Positions 34,203 to 41,910 of a stretch of 64,000 nucleotides of DNA are shown here, piece after piece. Both the position numbers and the translations under genes were made by a program. This DNA is from Mediterranea massiliensis (lineage in GTDB: Bacteria; Bacteroidota; Bacteroidia; Bacteroidales; Bacteroidaceae), in the NCBI GenBank assembly GCA_015060685.1, contig SUXZ01000004.1, positions 118,640-182,639 on the forward strand. The letters are read 5' to 3'. Below the pieces are notes generated by a model. That model searched no databases, was not told the DNA's origin, and worked only from the letters and a program-made list of their open reading frames with translations. Position 1 is the first letter of the stretch. Each line of letters starts with the position of its first letter.

Positions 34203-34217
34203 GCACTACTTTTGTCT
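34203..34217 (+). promoter_or_regulatory. Promoter of the OB-like / VirE unit
   Basis: CACTACTTTTGTC contains TACTTTTG about 70 nt upstream of the next ATG. Confidence 0.6.
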
Positions 34218-34284
34218 CACAATCGAACGAAAACGTATCGGTTGTGAAGTAATTCTATTATTAAATTTTTAAAACAAAAAGAAA

Positions 34285-34557
34285 ATGAAGAAAATTTTAA
34301 AAGTAGTGAGTCAAGGCGAGGCCTTCGACGTGCAAAAGAAAGATGGCGGTACTATCAAGAAATGTACCTTGGTATTGCAAGAGGTGGGTGGACAATATGA
34401 GAACACCTTTGTGGTGAATCTGCTTGGCAACCTTGCCGGCTGCAAGTTCTACAAGGACGAGCTGGTGTATGCAGTGCTCTATTTCACTGTGCATGAGTAT
34501 AACGGGAATATGTATCAGGAGATTTCGGCTCGCGACGTAATCAAAATTAATAAGTAG
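34285..34557 (+). CDS. Small OB-like protein (90 aa, possible ssDNA-binding, DUF3127-like)
   Basis: MKKILKVVSQGEAFDVQKKDGGTIKKCTLVLQEV... is a compact beta-rich chain with the strand order and charge spacing of single-stranded DNA-binding OB folds (ENTFVVNLLGNLAGCKF, ELVYAVLYFTVHEYNGNMYQEISARDVIKI), resembling Bacteroidetes DUF3127. Inference only. It lies two genes upstream of a primase-like protein, a suitable place for an SSB. Its stop TAG lies in the word AAGTAGTCAAGTAG. Confidence 0.65.
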   Translation: MKKILKVVSQGEAFDVQKKDGGTIKKCTLVLQEVGGQYENTFVVNLLGNLAGCKFYKDELVYAVLYFTVHEYNGNMYQEISARDVIKINK

Positions 34558-34588
34558 TCAAGTAGTGAGTAGTCAAGTAGTTAAGTAG
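34552..34588. repeat. GTAGTCAA word repeat behind the OB-like gene
   Basis: AAGTAGTCAAGTAGTGAGTAGTCAAGTAGTTAAGTAG; contains the stop codon of the preceding gene. Confidence 0.75.
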
Positions 34589-34695
34589 AAATGTCTGCAA
34601 ACAAACAAATTTAAATCTGAGGTTTGAGTGAGGGTTAGTTCGAACGTAAACGGTGGCCGCCATTTCCCTAACTTCCTCATTAAAATTCAGAGAAA

Positions 34696-35085
34696 ATGAA
34701 AGATATTCTTTTCAACAAAATCGAGATGGATACACAAACAGTGTATCAGATGAATGGGGACATCAACATTTTCCCCATGGGTTACGAACAACACAAAGCG
34801 CCCATCATGGAGAAGCGGCTATGCTACAAGGGTAGTGTACACCTTGACGAGGACGGCAAGGCACATGTGAAGCGGTATAATATCGGCTCGCAAGGCACGC
34901 GATACATCACCCTATGCGAAACAGAGCATTGTATCGTGAAACGGGCACGCAAGACGGGGCTGATTGTGGAGTCGTGGCACTTTAACCCAACAATGTCGCT
35001 AAGCGACATTCAAGAGGTGAAAGAGCGCGAACGCCCACGCATAGAGGCGTACTACAAGAGCAGAAAGGAGGTTACACAATGGTAG
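34696..35085 (+). CDS. Hypothetical protein, 129 aa
   Basis: Not recognised. Soluble, mixed alpha/beta: MKDILFNKIEMDTQTVYQMNGDINIFP, KRLCYKGSVHLDEDGKAHVKRYNIGSQG, TEHCIVKRARKTGLIVESWHF, then a charged helix EVKERERPRIEAYYKSRKEV. Its last codons overlap the start of the VirE-N/DUF3987 gene by 7 nt, so the two are translationally coupled and probably act together. It could be a small partner of the primase-helicase. Confidence 0.75.
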   Translation: MKDILFNKIEMDTQTVYQMNGDINIFPMGYEQHKAPIMEKRLCYKGSVHLDEDGKAHVKRYNIGSQGTRYITLCETEHCIVKRARKTGLIVESWHFNPTMSLSDIQEVKERERPRIEAYYKSRKEVTQW

Positions 35086-37352
35086 GCTATCTGAACAACA
35101 ACTTCGACAAGCAGTGGAAATTGTGCCCGATGGAGAAGTTTTATGAGATTGCAAGCAGCGAATCGGTGGCGAAAGCCATCGCCGCTGTGCGCGGCGGCAA
35201 CAAGAATGCCAAGCGCAGCTTGCCGGCTTTTCTCTTTGCCGGACGGCTGGACGAGGCACGATACAAGGAGTACTTGGCGCAATGCCAGGCAAATGGCACC
35301 AAACCGAAGGGTAGCCGATGCGAGGAGTTTCTGCTGCCTACGGGCTTCTTTATGATGGATTTCGACCGCACCGAAGGGGATGCTTACGCACTGTACATGA
35401 AGTTTATGCAGACGATGCGCGAAAGGGGCATTGAGACAAAGGGCTTCTTGGCGTTGGCGCACCGCACACCCGGTGGACACGGCTTGCGGTTGGTGCTTTG
35501 CCGACGTGCCGGCAGCACGATTGAGGCCGATCAGCGATGGATTGCCGGGATGATGCAGGAAGAGATTGATGAGGTGTGCAAGGATTTGTCGCGGTTGAGT
35601 TATGCGGTGACAACAGCGGATATTTTCTATTGTGATAATGAGTTGTTGTTTAGCGAGGAGATGTGGACAGATAGCGATAAGGGTTTAGTGATTAGTGAGG
35701 AAACCGCTAATCACTCATCACTAACCGCTAAACACTCAAATACATTTCCAACGACTTACAAAGGCGTGGCGTATTCCGAAATCCTTGCGGCCATCGCCGA
35801 AGAATTGGGTGGCGAACCGGAAGAGGGTGAGCGCAACGCGAAGGTGCTACGCATGGCAAGCTCGCTTCGACACATCTGCGACAACAACGCCGAGTGGCTG
35901 ATGGAAATCATCCCCACCTACGGATTGCCCGAAGAGGAGTGGAAGAAGACTATTCAGAATGCGTGCAAGGATGGGTTGAAGTATGGAACGACGAAAGTTT
36001 TGCAAGCAGCGCTTTCGAAGTTAAGAGTTATGAGTTCTGAGTTAAGAGTTGGAGATTACACAGCACTCAGCACTCAAAACTCAGAACTCAGCAGCACTCC
36101 TCCCAAGATGCCTTCGAAGCTTCCGCCATTGATTGAGCTGCTCACCTCGCGCACCCCCGATATTTACAAACCTGCCGTGGCGCATGCGGTGTTTCCAGCG
36201 CTGGGCGTACACCTACACAACACAACATTCAGATATATTGATAACGTGCGCCACGAGGCGACGTTGATGAACGTGCTAATGGCACCAACAGGCGCGGGAA
36301 AGAATTGCATTACGGAGCCAATAAATCGCATCATGGCGGACATCCGCGTGCGCGACGAAGAGAACTTGGCACGCGAAAAGGCGTGGAAGGATGAGGTGAA
36401 CCGTAAGGGGGCAAACAAGGATAAGCAGAAGCGCCCCGAAGGGCTTGTGATTCAAGAGATTGATGCGGACATGACTAACCCGGCATTCGTGATGCGCATG
36501 GCGGAGGCAAACGGCCACTTCCTCTACACGCGACTGAACGAGATTGACCAATTCAACGCGCTGAAGGGTAACGGCAAGGGGGGGCAGCACTTCCAAATTA
36601 TGTGCCTGGCATTCGACCCCAACAACCGCTACGGACAAACGCGCGTGGGCACGCAATCGGTGACGGAGAAGGTGACCATCCGATTCAACTGGAATGCATC
36701 GACCACCGTCGACAAGGGGGTGCGCTACTTCAACGGCGTGCTGACGGATGGGCCGATAAGTCGCATAAACTTCTGCACCATACCCGAACGCGAGATTGGC
36801 GCAGAGATGCCCATCTATGGCACGTACGACGAGGCGTTCGACGAGCAATTGGCACCCTACATCGAACGGTTGGTGGCGGCCAACGGATTGGTGGATTGCC
36901 CCGAAGCCTACGCCCTGGCCAAACGGTTGAGGGACGAGAGTGCGGAGGTGGCGATAAAATCGCAAGACCGCACCTACGAAAACCTTTCGTTCAGAGCCAA
37001 CGTAATTGCCTACCTGAAGGCGTGCGTGCTACACGTGGCACATGGCGGTTGGGACGAGTCGTTCGACGAGTTTATCCGATGGAGCAAGGAGTATGACCTT
37101 TGGTGCAAGATGCACTTCTTTGGCGCAGAGATTGAGGCGGAAGAGGAACGTGGACGTGCCAAGCGTTCGAACAGCAGAGGGCCGCAAAACAACTTGGATT
37201 TTCTTGCGGTAGAATTCGGCATTGAACAAGTTAGGGAGTTGTATGCTCGTCTGAGAAAAGAGCCTCGTTTAGTTAAAGAGAGTATCCGAAATTGGGTGCG
37301 ACGAGGATATATCATCGAGGTGGGTAATAATCGCTACCGCAAAGTGAAATAA
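35079..37352 (+). CDS. VirE-N (BT4734-like) / DUF3987 protein, primase-helicase-like
   Basis: The 757-aa protein has an N-terminal VirE-N/BT4734-like region (about 1-200; GFFMMDFDRTEGDAY, GFLALAHRTPGGHGLRLVL), which in related proteins resembles archaeo-eukaryotic-type primase or RepA-like domains. A DUF3987-type ATPase follows (about 345-700) with Walker A MAPTGAGKN and the acidic/YTRLNEIDQF block. The C-terminus has a winged-helix-like tail (VKESIRNWVRRGYIIEVGNN). The linkers carry two low-complexity stretches encoded by fold-back word repeats (about residues 202-222 and 313-344). Such proteins are common in Bacteroidales islands next to HU/smalltalk genes; biochemical role unproven. Confidence 0.85.
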   Translation: MVGYLNNNFDKQWKLCPMEKFYEIASSESVAKAIAAVRGGNKNAKRSLPAFLFAGRLDEARYKEYLAQCQANGTKPKGSRCEEFLLPTGFFMMDFDRTEGDAYALYMKFMQTMRERGIETKGFLALAHRTPGGHGLRLVLCRRAGSTIEADQRWIAGMMQEEIDEVCKDLSRLSYAVTTADIFYCDNELLFSEEMWTDSDKGLVISEETANHSSLTAKHSNTFPTTYKGVAYSEILAAIAEELGGEPEEGERNAKVLRMASSLRHICDNNAEWLMEIIPTYGLPEEEWKKTIQNACKDGLKYGTTKVLQAALSKLRVMSSELRVGDYTALSTQNSELSSTPPKMPSKLPPLIELLTSRTPDIYKPAVAHAVFPALGVHLHNTTFRYIDNVRHEATLMNVLMAPTGAGKNCITEPINRIMADIRVRDEENLAREKAWKDEVNRKGANKDKQKRPEGLVIQEIDADMTNPAFVMRMAEANGHFLYTRLNEIDQFNALKGNGKGGQHFQIMCLAFDPNNRYGQTRVGTQSVTEKVTIRFNWNASTTVDKGVRYFNGVLTDGPISRINFCTIPEREIGAEMPIYGTYDEAFDEQLAPYIERLVAANGLVDCPEAYALAKRLRDESAEVAIKSQDRTYENLSFRANVIAYLKACVLHVAHGGWDESFDEFIRWSKEYDLWCKMHFFGAEIEAEEERGRAKRSNSRGPQNNLDFLAVEFGIEQVRELYARLRKEPRLVKESIRNWVRRGYIIEVGNNRYRKVK
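35684..35737. repeat. In-frame fold-back word insertion 1 inside the VirE-N/DUF3987 gene
   Basis: AGTGATTAG (35687-35695) pairs with CTAATCACT (35707-35715), followed by more ATCACTAACCGCTAA words. These are the same words as the HU-leader array. Encodes LVISEETANHSSLTAKHS. Confidence 0.85.
36021..36098. repeat. In-frame fold-back word insertion 2 inside the VirE-N/DUF3987 gene
   Basis: GAGTTCTGAGTT (36032-36043) is the exact reverse complement of AACTCAGAACTC (36078-36089), flanked by GAGTTAAGAGTT and CAGCACTCAGCACTCAAAAC words. The latter word set also occurs at 47980-48008. Encodes LRVMSSELRVGDYTALSTQN. Confidence 0.88.
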
Positions 37353-37359
37353 TCGTTAG

Positions 37360-37396
37360 AAGGGTGCATCGTTTCTGTTTTGATGCACCCTTTTAG
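37360..37396 (+). terminator. Terminator of the VirE-N/DUF3987 gene
   Basis: AGGGTGCATC / GATGCACCCT followed by TTTAG. Behind it lies the word repeat GGTCAGTTGGTCAATTGGTCAG (37409-37430). Confidence 0.85.
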
Positions 37397-37463
37397 TATA
37401 AAATGCGGTCAGTTGGTCAATTGGTCAGTTTTTTTCGGCATACCTCTATAGATTGAAAAATTA

Positions 37464-37478
37464 TCCTTATCTTTGTCT
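37464..37478 (+). promoter_or_regulatory. Promoter of radA
   Basis: CCTTATCTTTGTC contains TATCTTTG (37468-37475), 28 nt upstream of the ATG. Confidence 0.7.
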
Positions 37479-37503
37479 GATTATTAACCTTTGACGAATA
37501 AGG

Positions 37504-38871
37504 ATGGCAAAAGAAAAAACACTATATGTATGCTCCAATTGCGGACAGGAGTCGCCCAAGTGGGTGGGGAAGTGTCCGGCTTGCGGACAATGGAATACGT
37601 ATCAAGAGCAGGTGGTGCGCAAGGAACCGCTATCGGTGCGACCGGTGCATGCCGTGGAGGTGGGCAAAGCGAAGCCAATGCCGCTACACGAGGTGGAGGC
37701 AGGCGACGAACCGCGCATCGACCTGAACGATGCTGAGTTCAACCGCGTATTGGGTGGCGGACTGGTGCCGGGCTCGCTGGTGCTGATAGGGGGCGAACCG
37801 GGCATAGGCAAATCTACACTGGTGCTGCAAACGGTGCTGCGCATGACGGGTAAACAGGTGCTATACGTCAGCGGCGAGGAGAGTGCCCGACAACTGAAAC
37901 TGCGTGCCGACAGATTATCTACTTCGCCAAGCAACTGCCTGATTGTGTGCGAAACGCTGCTCGAACAAATCTTTGTGCACATTAAGAATACGCAACCCGA
38001 CTTGGTGATTATCGACTCCATTCAGACGATTATGTCCGAACTGGTGGATTCATCGCCCGGAAGCATTACGCAGGTGCGCGAGTGCTCGGCGGCTATCCTG
38101 CGCTTTGCCAAGGAGAACCATACGCCGGTCATCCTGATTGGTCACATCAACAAGGAGGGCAGCATTGCCGGCCCGAAGGTGCTGGAGCACATTGTGGACA
38201 CGGTGCTGCAATTTGAGGGCGACCAACACTACATGTACCGCATCTTGCGTAGCATCAAGAACCGCTTTGGTAGTACCGCCGAACTGGGCATCTACGAGAT
38301 GCGACAGGATGGCTTGCGACAGGTGAGCAACCCGTCGGAGCTGCTGCTGACACAAGACCACGACGGCATGAGCGGCATAGCCATTGCATCGGCCATCGAG
38401 GGGGTGCGCCCCTTCCTGATAGAGACACAGGCGCTGGTCAGCTCGGCGGTGTATGGCAACCCGCAACGCTCGGCAACGGGCTTCGACACGCGACGCATGA
38501 ACATGCTGCTGGCGGTATTGGAGAAGCGCGTAGGCTTTAAGCTGGCGCAGAAAGATGTCTTCCTGAACATTGCCGGCGGCTTGCGCGTGAATGACCCCGC
38601 CATCGACCTGGCGGTGATTAGCGCCATCCTCTCGAGCAACATGGATGTGGCCATCGATGCCGATGTGTGCATGGCGGGCGAGGTGGGCCTATCGGGCGAG
38701 ATACGACCGGTGAACCGCATCGAACAACGCATTGGCGAGGCCGAGAAACTGGGATTCAAACGCTTCCTGCTACCCAAGTACAACATGCAGGGACTGGACA
38801 CCCGGAAATGGAACATCGAACTAGTGCCGGTGAGAAAAGTGGAAGAAGCCTTCCGCGCCTTGTTTGGATAA
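37504..38871 (+). CDS. radA: DNA repair protein RadA
   Basis: The 455-aa protein has the N-terminal zinc finger CSNCGQESPKWVGKCPACGQW, the RecA-like ATPase with Walker A GGEPGIGKST, the RadA-specific KNRFGS motif, and a C-terminal Lon-protease-like domain (about 290-455) whose catalytic residues are not expected to function. It assists branch migration in recombinational repair. Start at 37504 places the finger at residues 10-27, as usual. Monocistronic. Confidence 0.96.
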   Translation: MAKEKTLYVCSNCGQESPKWVGKCPACGQWNTYQEQVVRKEPLSVRPVHAVEVGKAKPMPLHEVEAGDEPRIDLNDAEFNRVLGGGLVPGSLVLIGGEPGIGKSTLVLQTVLRMTGKQVLYVSGEESARQLKLRADRLSTSPSNCLIVCETLLEQIFVHIKNTQPDLVIIDSIQTIMSELVDSSPGSITQVRECSAAILRFAKENHTPVILIGHINKEGSIAGPKVLEHIVDTVLQFEGDQHYMYRILRSIKNRFGSTAELGIYEMRQDGLRQVSNPSELLLTQDHDGMSGIAIASAIEGVRPFLIETQALVSSAVYGNPQRSATGFDTRRMNMLLAVLEKRVGFKLAQKDVFLNIAGGLRVNDPAIDLAVISAILSSNMDVAIDADVCMAGEVGLSGEIRPVNRIEQRIGEAEKLGFKRFLLPKYNMQGLDTRKWNIELVPVRKVEEAFRALFG

Positions 38872-38883
38872 TGAATAAAATAT

Positions 38884-38897
38884 CATATATTTGCAAC
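38884..38897 (+). promoter_or_regulatory. Promoter of the polyferredoxin gene
   Basis: CATATATTTGCAACG contains TATATTTG (38886-38893). Confidence 0.65.
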
Positions 38898-38950
38898 GTT
38901 TTTATTAACCAACTCACTAACTCACTAAATAACTAACACTCTTTATAATA

Positions 38951-40420
38951 ATGTTGCGTAAGATTAGACTGACATTGGCCATCCTCTTCTTTGGCCTGAT
39001 TACCCTGCTCTTCCTGGACTTTACAGGAACGATACATGCATGGTTCGGATGGATGGCGAAGATTCAATTCTTGCCGGCGGTGCTGGCACTGAATGTTGCC
39101 GTGATTGTATTCTTAGTGGCTCTGACGCTGATTTTCGGCCGCGTGTATTGCTCGGTCATCTGCCCGTTAGGGGTGTTGCAAGACCTCTTCGGATGGATGG
39201 GAAAGAAGCAGAAAAAGAACCGCTACAGTTATTCACCCGCCAAGAACTGGTTGCGCTACGGCGTGCTTGTTTTGTTCGTCGCTGCATTGGTGGCCGGTGT
39301 AGGCTCGTTTGTAGCGTTGTTGGCACCCTATAGCTCGTTCGGACGCATTGCAAGCAACCTGCTGGCACCTCTCTACGGATGGGGAAACAACCTCTTGGCC
39401 TACTTTGCCGAGCGCATGGATAGCTATGCTTTCTACGAAGCCGAGGTGTGGATAGCCAGTCTGCCTACCTTCATCATTGCGGCGGTTACCTTGGTGGTGC
39501 TCATCGTATTGGCATGGCGCGGCGGACGAACCTATTGCAACACCATCTGTCCTGTAGGCACCGTCTTGGGAGTGCTTTCGCGCTTCTCGTGGTTGGCACC
39601 GGTCATCGATACCGAGAAGTGCAACGCCTGCGGATTGTGTGCGCGTAATTGCAAGGCATCGTGCATCGACAGCAAGAATCATCAGATAGACTACAGCCGT
39701 TGTGTGGCTTGTATGGATTGTATAGAGAAGTGCAACAAGGGGGCTATCAGCTATCGTCCGCGCAAGAAGCAAGCCAAGGCTGCACCGGTAGTAGATGAGA
39801 GTCGCCGTAGTGCGCTGACTGCTACCGCTATCTTGGCATCGACTTCGTTGCTGAAGGCGCAAGAGAAGAAACGCGACGGCGGATTGGCCGTTATCGAAGA
39901 TAAGGTGGTACCTGTACGCGGAACACGCCTCGTGCCTCCGGGTGCGTTGAGCATCAAGAACTTCGAACAGCATTGCACGGCTTGTCAGCTTTGCGTATCG
40001 GTATGTCCAAACGACGTGTTGCGTCCATCTACCGGCTTGCTCACACTGATGCAACCCGAGATGGGATACGAAAACGGCTATTGTCGCCCAGAGTGTACAA
40101 AGTGTGGCGATGTGTGTCCGGCCGGAGCTATCAAACCGATTACACGCGAAGAGAAATCGAGCCGACAAATCGGTCATGCCGTGTGGATTAAGAAGAACTG
40201 TATCATGCACGAGGATAAGGTGGATTGCGGCAAGTGTAAGGATGCTTGTCCTACAGGCGCTATACAGATTGTGGTGAACGAATCGTGTCCCAACAAGTGC
40301 AAGAACGTGGTGGTGAACACCGAGCGTTGCATCGGTTGCGGTGCGTGCGAACACCTCTGCCCTGTACGTCCGCTTTCGGCCATCTATGTGGAAGGACACG
40401 AAGTGCATCGGGAGATTTGA
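38951..40420 (+). CDS. Membrane-bound polyferredoxin (NapH/MauN-like 4Fe-4S protein)
   Basis: The 489-aa protein has N-terminal membrane helices (LTLAILFFGLITLLFLDF; VLALNVAVIVFLVALTLIFG; LVLFVAALVAGVGSFVALLA; TFIIAAVTLVVLIVLAW) with CxxxCP pairs on the cytoplasmic side (YCSVICPLG, YCNTICPVG). Ferredoxin clusters follow: CNACGLCARNCKASC, CVACMDCIEKCNKG, a Tat-like SRRSALTATAILASTSLL stretch, then CTACQLCVSVCP, CTKCGDVCP, CGKCKDACP and CIGCGACEHLCP. It probably passes electrons from the membrane to the periplasmic side, where the neighbouring aldo-keto reductase lipoprotein resides. Partner and donor unknown. Confidence 0.88.
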   Translation: MLRKIRLTLAILFFGLITLLFLDFTGTIHAWFGWMAKIQFLPAVLALNVAVIVFLVALTLIFGRVYCSVICPLGVLQDLFGWMGKKQKKNRYSYSPAKNWLRYGVLVLFVAALVAGVGSFVALLAPYSSFGRIASNLLAPLYGWGNNLLAYFAERMDSYAFYEAEVWIASLPTFIIAAVTLVVLIVLAWRGGRTYCNTICPVGTVLGVLSRFSWLAPVIDTEKCNACGLCARNCKASCIDSKNHQIDYSRCVACMDCIEKCNKGAISYRPRKKQAKAAPVVDESRRSALTATAILASTSLLKAQEKKRDGGLAVIEDKVVPVRGTRLVPPGALSIKNFEQHCTACQLCVSVCPNDVLRPSTGLLTLMQPEMGYENGYCRPECTKCGDVCPAGAIKPITREEKSSRQIGHAVWIKKNCIMHEDKVDCGKCKDACPTGAIQIVVNESCPNKCKNVVVNTERCIGCGACEHLCPVRPLSAIYVEGHEVHREI

Positions 40421-40540
40421 TAGTGATTAGCGATTAGTGATTAGTGATGAACGATAAGTGATTAGTGATTAGGGAGACCCCACTATTCTACTTGACTACT
40501 CACTACTTGACTACTTGACTACTCACTACTTGACTACTTT
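40421..40540. repeat. TAGTGATTAG and CTACTTGACTACTCA word repeats
   Basis: The 147-nt gap between polyferredoxin and aldo-keto reductase is almost filled by TAGTGATTAGCGATTAGTGATTAG words and then TACTTGACTACTCACTACTTGAC words. No clear -7 box is visible, so co-transcription is likely. Confidence 0.85.
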
Positions 40541-40566
40541 TAATATAAATCAGAAATCTTAATTTT

Positions 40567-41910
40567 ATGAGCAAAGATATAAATCGCCGCGACTTTTTGA
40601 AACTGGCAGGTGTAGCTGCTTCGGCAAGCCTATTGGCGGCATGCGGCAAGAAAACGGGAAACAATACCAGTGGCGGTGAGGCCATGGCAACCGGTGAGAT
40701 GACCTATCACAAGCCGTTGCAACTGGGAGATGATAAAATATCGTTGTTGGGCTACGGATGTATGCGCTGGCCCATGATGAAGAACCCTGAAGGAAGAGGG
40801 GAGATTGTAGATCAGGAACAGGTGAACCGCCTGGTGGATTATGCCATGGAGCATGGCGTAAACATGTACGATACATCGCCTGCCTATTGCCAGGGACAAT
40901 CGGAAGCGGCTACGGGAGAGGCGCTGAAGAAGTATCCACGCGAATCATATTACCTATCTACTAAGTTGTCAAACTTCAGCAACTACTCGCGCGAGGCATC
41001 TATCGCCATGTACAAGCAATCGCTGAAGGATTTGCAAACCGAATACTTGGATATCTATCTGTTGCACTCGGTGGGCAACATGCGCCAATTCCAACAACGC
41101 TTTGTGGATAACGGCATGATAGACTACCTGAAGGAGGAACGTGCTGCCGGACGCATCCGCCGATTGGGATTCTCTTTCCACGGCTCGGCAAAGGCTTTCG
41201 ACGAGCTGATGGCCATGCACGACGAGGTGCATTGGGATGTTATCCTTATCCAGATGAACTACCTGGATTGGAAGCAGAGCGGCGTGGATTATGTCTATAC
41301 CGAGATGGAGAAGCGCGGCATACCGGCACTGATTATGGAGCCGTTGCTGGGCGGACGATTGAGCAAACTGCCCGACCATATCGTAGCACGCTTGAAGCAA
41401 CAAGAACCCGAACGTAGCGTAGCGTCGTGGGCATTCCGTTTCAATGGTTCGTATCCCGGCGTGTTGAGCGTGCTGAGCGGTATGCAATACATGGAGCATC
41501 TGCAAGACAACATCGCAACCTTCTCGCCCATGGTGCCGCTGACCGACGAAGAGAAGGAGTTCCTCTTCGAAACAGCTCGTCTCATCAGTCAGTACCCCAC
41601 CATTCCGTGCAACGATTGTAAGTATTGTATGCCGTGTCCCTACGGATTGGATATCCCCGCCATCCTGCTTCACTACAACAAGTGCGTAAACGAAGGTAAC
41701 ATTGCCGAAAGCACGCAAGACGAAGACTACCGCAAGGCGCGTCGTGCTTTCTTGGTGAGCTACGACCGTGCAGTGCCCAAGGTGCGCCAAGCAGATCGTT
41801 GCATCGATTGCAAGGAGTGCAATCAGCACTGTCCGCAACGCATCAACATTCCGCGCGAGTTGAAGCGCATCAGCAAATACATTGAAAGTTTGAAGCAGGA
41901 AACTTTATGA
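40567..41910 (+). CDS. Exported iron-sulfur aldo/keto reductase (Tat lipoprotein)
   Basis: The 447-aa protein starts with a twin-arginine signal RRDFLKLAGVAASASLLAACGKK that ends in a lipobox (LAAC), so a Tat-exported lipoprotein is predicted. The aldo/keto reductase barrel follows (about 55-345; GYGCMRWPMMKNP, DTSPAYCQGQSEAATGEALKK, YLLHSVGN). Two C-terminal 4Fe-4S clusters complete it (CNDCKYCMPCPYG and CIDCKECNQHCPQ). The clusters suggest electron input from the polyferredoxin upstream rather than NADPH alone. Substrate unknown. The stop overlaps the next start by 4 nt (ATGA). Confidence 0.9.
   Translation: MSKDINRRDFLKLAGVAASASLLAACGKKTGNNTSGGEAMATGEMTYHKPLQLGDDKISLLGYGCMRWPMMKNPEGRGEIVDQEQVNRLVDYAMEHGVNMYDTSPAYCQGQSEAATGEALKKYPRESYYLSTKLSNFSNYSREASIAMYKQSLKDLQTEYLDIYLLHSVGNMRQFQQRFVDNGMIDYLKEERAAGRIRRLGFSFHGSAKAFDELMAMHDEVHWDVILIQMNYLDWKQSGVDYVYTEMEKRGIPALIMEPLLGGRLSKLPDHIVARLKQQEPERSVASWAFRFNGSYPGVLSVLSGMQYMEHLQDNIATFSPMVPLTDEEKEFLFETARLISQYPTIPCNDCKYCMPCPYGLDIPAILLHYNKCVNEGNIAESTQDEDYRKARRAFLVSYDRAVPKVRQADRCIDCKECNQHCPQRINIPRELKRISKYIESLKQETL

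Noticed and set aside
39233-40408. 391-aa minus-strand ORF
   Set aside because: Shadow of the polyferredoxin; His/Cys-rich only because of the reversed cluster codons.
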